This document shows, in pieces, positions 62,167 to 64,000 of a stretch of DNA of 64,000 nucleotides. The position numbers were made by a program, and so were the translations under genes. Origin of the DNA: Sphingomonadaceae bacterium. Its GTDB lineage: Bacteria > Pseudomonadota > Alphaproteobacteria > Sphingomonadales > Sphingomonadaceae. The stretch is taken from positions 62,001 through 126,000 of the forward strand of contig JAKFUU010000012.1 in NCBI GenBank assembly GCA_021732525.1, given 5' to 3'. Under the pieces are notes generated by a model, which saw only the letters and a list, made by a program, of their open reading frames with translations, was not told where the DNA came from and did not search any database. Each line of letters begins with the position of its first letter. Within the stretch, counting starts at the first letter, position 1.

Positions 62167-64000
62167 TCAGGCGGGACTCAGCCGATGCCCCGGTTCAGTC
62201 GGTGACGGCGTTGCAAACACTTTAAATCTGCTTCGCTCGCGGACCTGATCGATATTGAATTCGTACTGAGCGACGAGCGCATTTCGATATCGCAATGGAT
62301 CGCAAACGATGGTCAGTTCTGCCGATTCACGGTTTCCCGCATCAAAGTGAATTCGATACACGAAGAAGCAATTGCCCCGGGTCTCTGCCGCTCGCGTCTC
62401 GTTGTCAGAGAATTGGATGACTCCGGATTTGGTCTCGATGAAGCGAGCGACGAGGTCGGTTCGCTTCGGATCCGCCTTAAAGGTTTCGAGGTCAGCCTTG
62501 CTCGTGAAGCTGAGGCAGTCGCAACCAAAGGCGTCCTTTCCTTGAAGAAAGGCAACGTCGAGCGGAAACCGGCCCTGTTCGATCTCGAACAGTCGCGTCC
62601 AGGCCTCCGCGTCGGCGGCGCGAAACGGGTCTGCTTGGGGTGCTGCGCCGACCGGGCCTGTCGATGTCGTGATCCTCAAACCGATGACCGAATCGCCGAC
62701 TGGCGCCCCCGGTCCGGTGCCCGATGGCGCGGGGGTTCCCAACAGCGTCGACGTGACTGACATCGGGACAACGGGCTTGGATGGAGGCTGCGACGGCGGC
62801 GCGGTAATGAGCGGCGCCATGTCGCTGGCTACCCCGGCATGAGTGGTGCCGTCACTGCTTTCCGCTGATTTGCCGGCGTCCTTGGGGCCGCGGGCCAAAG
62901 TGGTGGGATCGACCTTTGAAGGCTCGTAGCGCTCGTCAGGCTCGCTCACGTCGGCTAGCGATTGGGTCAGCTCCTCCTCAGAGAAATTCGGTAGCATTCG
63001 CGCAAGAAGTGTCCGACGCACACTGCCGTCGCGGGCCGACAGCAGCTTCGCGAAGTCGCCGCCGCTCTGAAGCTCGAAGAGCTCCGCAATGCCGTCAGCA
63101 ATCGCCTCGTGCGCCAGGAGCCCAGCCGAGTTCATGTCCCTCGAAGCGTCGATAGCGACGATCAGATCATTGCCCTGCAGGATATGCGTCCAGGGCTCGA
63201 GTGGCCCCGAGATTTGTTGATCGCCGATTGTGATGCGGATCTCGGCCGCGCGCACGATCTTGAGTGTCAGCCGATCGAACCGTTTGAGCCGTGCGGAGAC
63301 GTTGGAATCGAGCAGCCTCAGCGCCCTGATGTAAGGGCGCGCACTTTGGAGATCCGAGCGAAGTGAGGCAGCCGCGAGACTCGTTTCCTCGGTGAACTGG
63401 GTCAACTCGAGCTCGAAGTTCTGCTTGCTGAGTGCCGCCACGCCAAATCTGTCGCGGACATTCGTCGCGCTGCGTCGAGGCGGCAGGCCGATCAGTCCCA
63501 GATGCTCGCGGGCCGCCTGTGGGAAGCCACTCTGGTCAGCATAGAGCGCGTCGCTTGGTCGCACCCACTGGGTCGCGGTGCCTTTGTAGACCTGGATTTT
63601 GCCTTGGCTCAGGAAGTTCGCGCGCTCGACCGGCGCCTTGCCGATGTCGAAGGGCTCAAGCTCGAGGATCTGCTGATAGAGCCGCTTCACCACATCATCG
63701 GCGATTGGCCGCCCGGATAGCGACGTCAGCAAGTCGTAAACGTCCGCCTCCGATAGGTCGGAAAGCTCGTGGGGGACGGACGCGTTGGCAAGGCCACGTC
63801 GCCAGAGCAGCTGAGATAGCCCGTATTCGGCCTCGCTCCCGGCTGCAGCGGTTCGAGGCACATTGAAGAGGTCGGTGAGCCGTCCAGGTTGGGCCATGCA
63901 ATCAGCTGGCGCATGATGCGCGCTGTCGGCGCAGGCGAGCCATGGTGTGGTGCGGATCTGGTGGCGCACGAGGTCGGGCAGCGCTCCCTCGTATCGACGC
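62167..64000 (-). CDS. C-terminal part of a large DUF3883-domain protein (5' end outside window)
   Basis: The frame is open to the right edge (RYEGALPDLVRHQIRTTPWLACADSAHHAPADC...), so the true start lies beyond base 64000; a GTG at 63969 is only an internal codon. About 610 residues are visible. The last part (WTRLFEIEQGRFPLDVAFLQGKDAFGCDCLSF, then LVARFIETKSGVIQFSDNETRAA and FFVYRIHF) matches DUF3883, a nuclease-like fold with an ExK pair. A Pro/Ser/Thr-rich linker (about 150 residues before it) separates it from a helical region. Proteins of this type often have a sacsin/HATPase N-terminus and occur in defence islands. Confidence 0.78.
   Translation of the reverse strand, partial: RRYEGALPDLVRHQIRTTPWLACADSAHHAPADCMAQPGRLTDLFNVPRTAAAGSEAEYGLSQLLWRRGLANASVPHELSDLSEADVYDLLTSLSGRPIADDVVKRLYQQILELEPFDIGKAPVERANFLSQGKIQVYKGTATQWVRPSDALYADQSGFPQAAREHLGLIGLPPRRSATNVRDRFGVAALSKQNFELELTQFTEETSLAAASLRSDLQSARPYIRALRLLDSNVSARLKRFDRLTLKIVRAAEIRITIGDQQISGPLEPWTHILQGNDLIVAIDASRDMNSAGLLAHEAIADGIAELFELQSGGDFAKLLSARDGSVRRTLLARMLPNFSEEELTQSLADVSEPDERYEPSKVDPTTLARGPKDAGKSAESSDGTTHAGVASDMAPLITAPPSQPPSKPVVPMSVTSTLLGTPAPSGTGPGAPVGDSVIGLRITTSTGPVGAAPQADPFRAADAEAWTRLFEIEQGRFPLDVAFLQGKDAFGCDCLSFTSKADLETFKADPKRTDLVARFIETKSGVIQFSDNETRAAETRGNCFFVYRIHFDAGNRESAELTIVCDPLRYRNALVAQYEFNIDQVRERSRFKVFATPSPTEPGHRLSPA

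Noticed and set aside
1-64000. CRISPR array, tRNA, rRNA or riboswitch
   Set aside because: No regularly spaced repeats, cloverleaf-like sequence or known riboswitch core was seen by eye; a covariance-model scan would be decisive.

Overview
The window is a GC-rich accessory region from an alphaproteobacterium. The F-type transfer operon with its DsbC-like gene and the codon use suggest a sphingomonad (Sphingomonas, Novosphingobium, Sphingopyxis or Erythrobacter type), but there is no housekeeping gene to confirm this. Nearly every gene concerns DNA transfer, phage defence or mobility, so this looks like part of a conjugative element (ICE or plasmid) carrying defence islands. No relaxase, coupling protein, replication gene, rRNA, tRNA or CRISPR array is visible.

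Bases 1-13268 hold a type I BREX operon on the minus strand: brxR-like WYL regulator, brxA, brxB, brxC, pglX, pglZ and brxL. brxL runs off the left edge. The genes overlap or nearly touch, and all frames inside the window are open.

Bases 13698-13916 encode a small membrane protein. Bases 13925-31925 are an 18-gene F-type type IV secretion operon on the minus strand, in the order traA-L-E-K-B-dsbC-V-C-(unknown)-trbI-traF(S26)-traW-U-trbC-traN-F-H-G. Most junctions are 4-base stop/start overlaps. A divergent regulatory region (31926-32272) separates it from an XRE-type regulator and an AlpA-like regulator on the plus strand.

Bases 33173-35952 hold three plus-strand genes: an unknown protein behind two palindromic operator-like sites, a protein with uracil-DNA-glycosylase-like motifs, and a HEPN protein with an RNase-type Rx4H motif.

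Bases 35934-56682 form a second defence-like island. A minus-strand operon encodes a tandem-AAA ATPase, a DUF6361-like protein, a phospholipase-D-fold protein and an SNF2/DEAD-type helicase. Divergent from it lie an unknown gene, a WYL regulator, an AddB-like and an AddA-like helicase-nuclease pair, an M15-peptidase-fold protein, a nuclease-fold protein, a NYN/LOTUS protein, a T5orf172 (GIY-YIG-like) protein, and a phosphatase fused to an ADP-ribosylglycohydrolase. A nearly invariant 15-bp imperfect palindrome (CGACAAATYTGGTCG) lies upstream of four of these transcription units: the AAA operon, the WYL gene, the AddB/AddA pair and the ADP-ribosylglycohydrolase gene. This suggests that they form one regulon under the WYL protein. 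It is the most interesting signal in the window.

Bases 56746-64000 are the mobile edge: a large tyrosine recombinase, a small PD-(D/E)XK-like gene split by a complete IS66-family insertion sequence with an intact 8-bp target duplication, and the C-terminal part of a large DUF3883 protein that leaves the window on the right.
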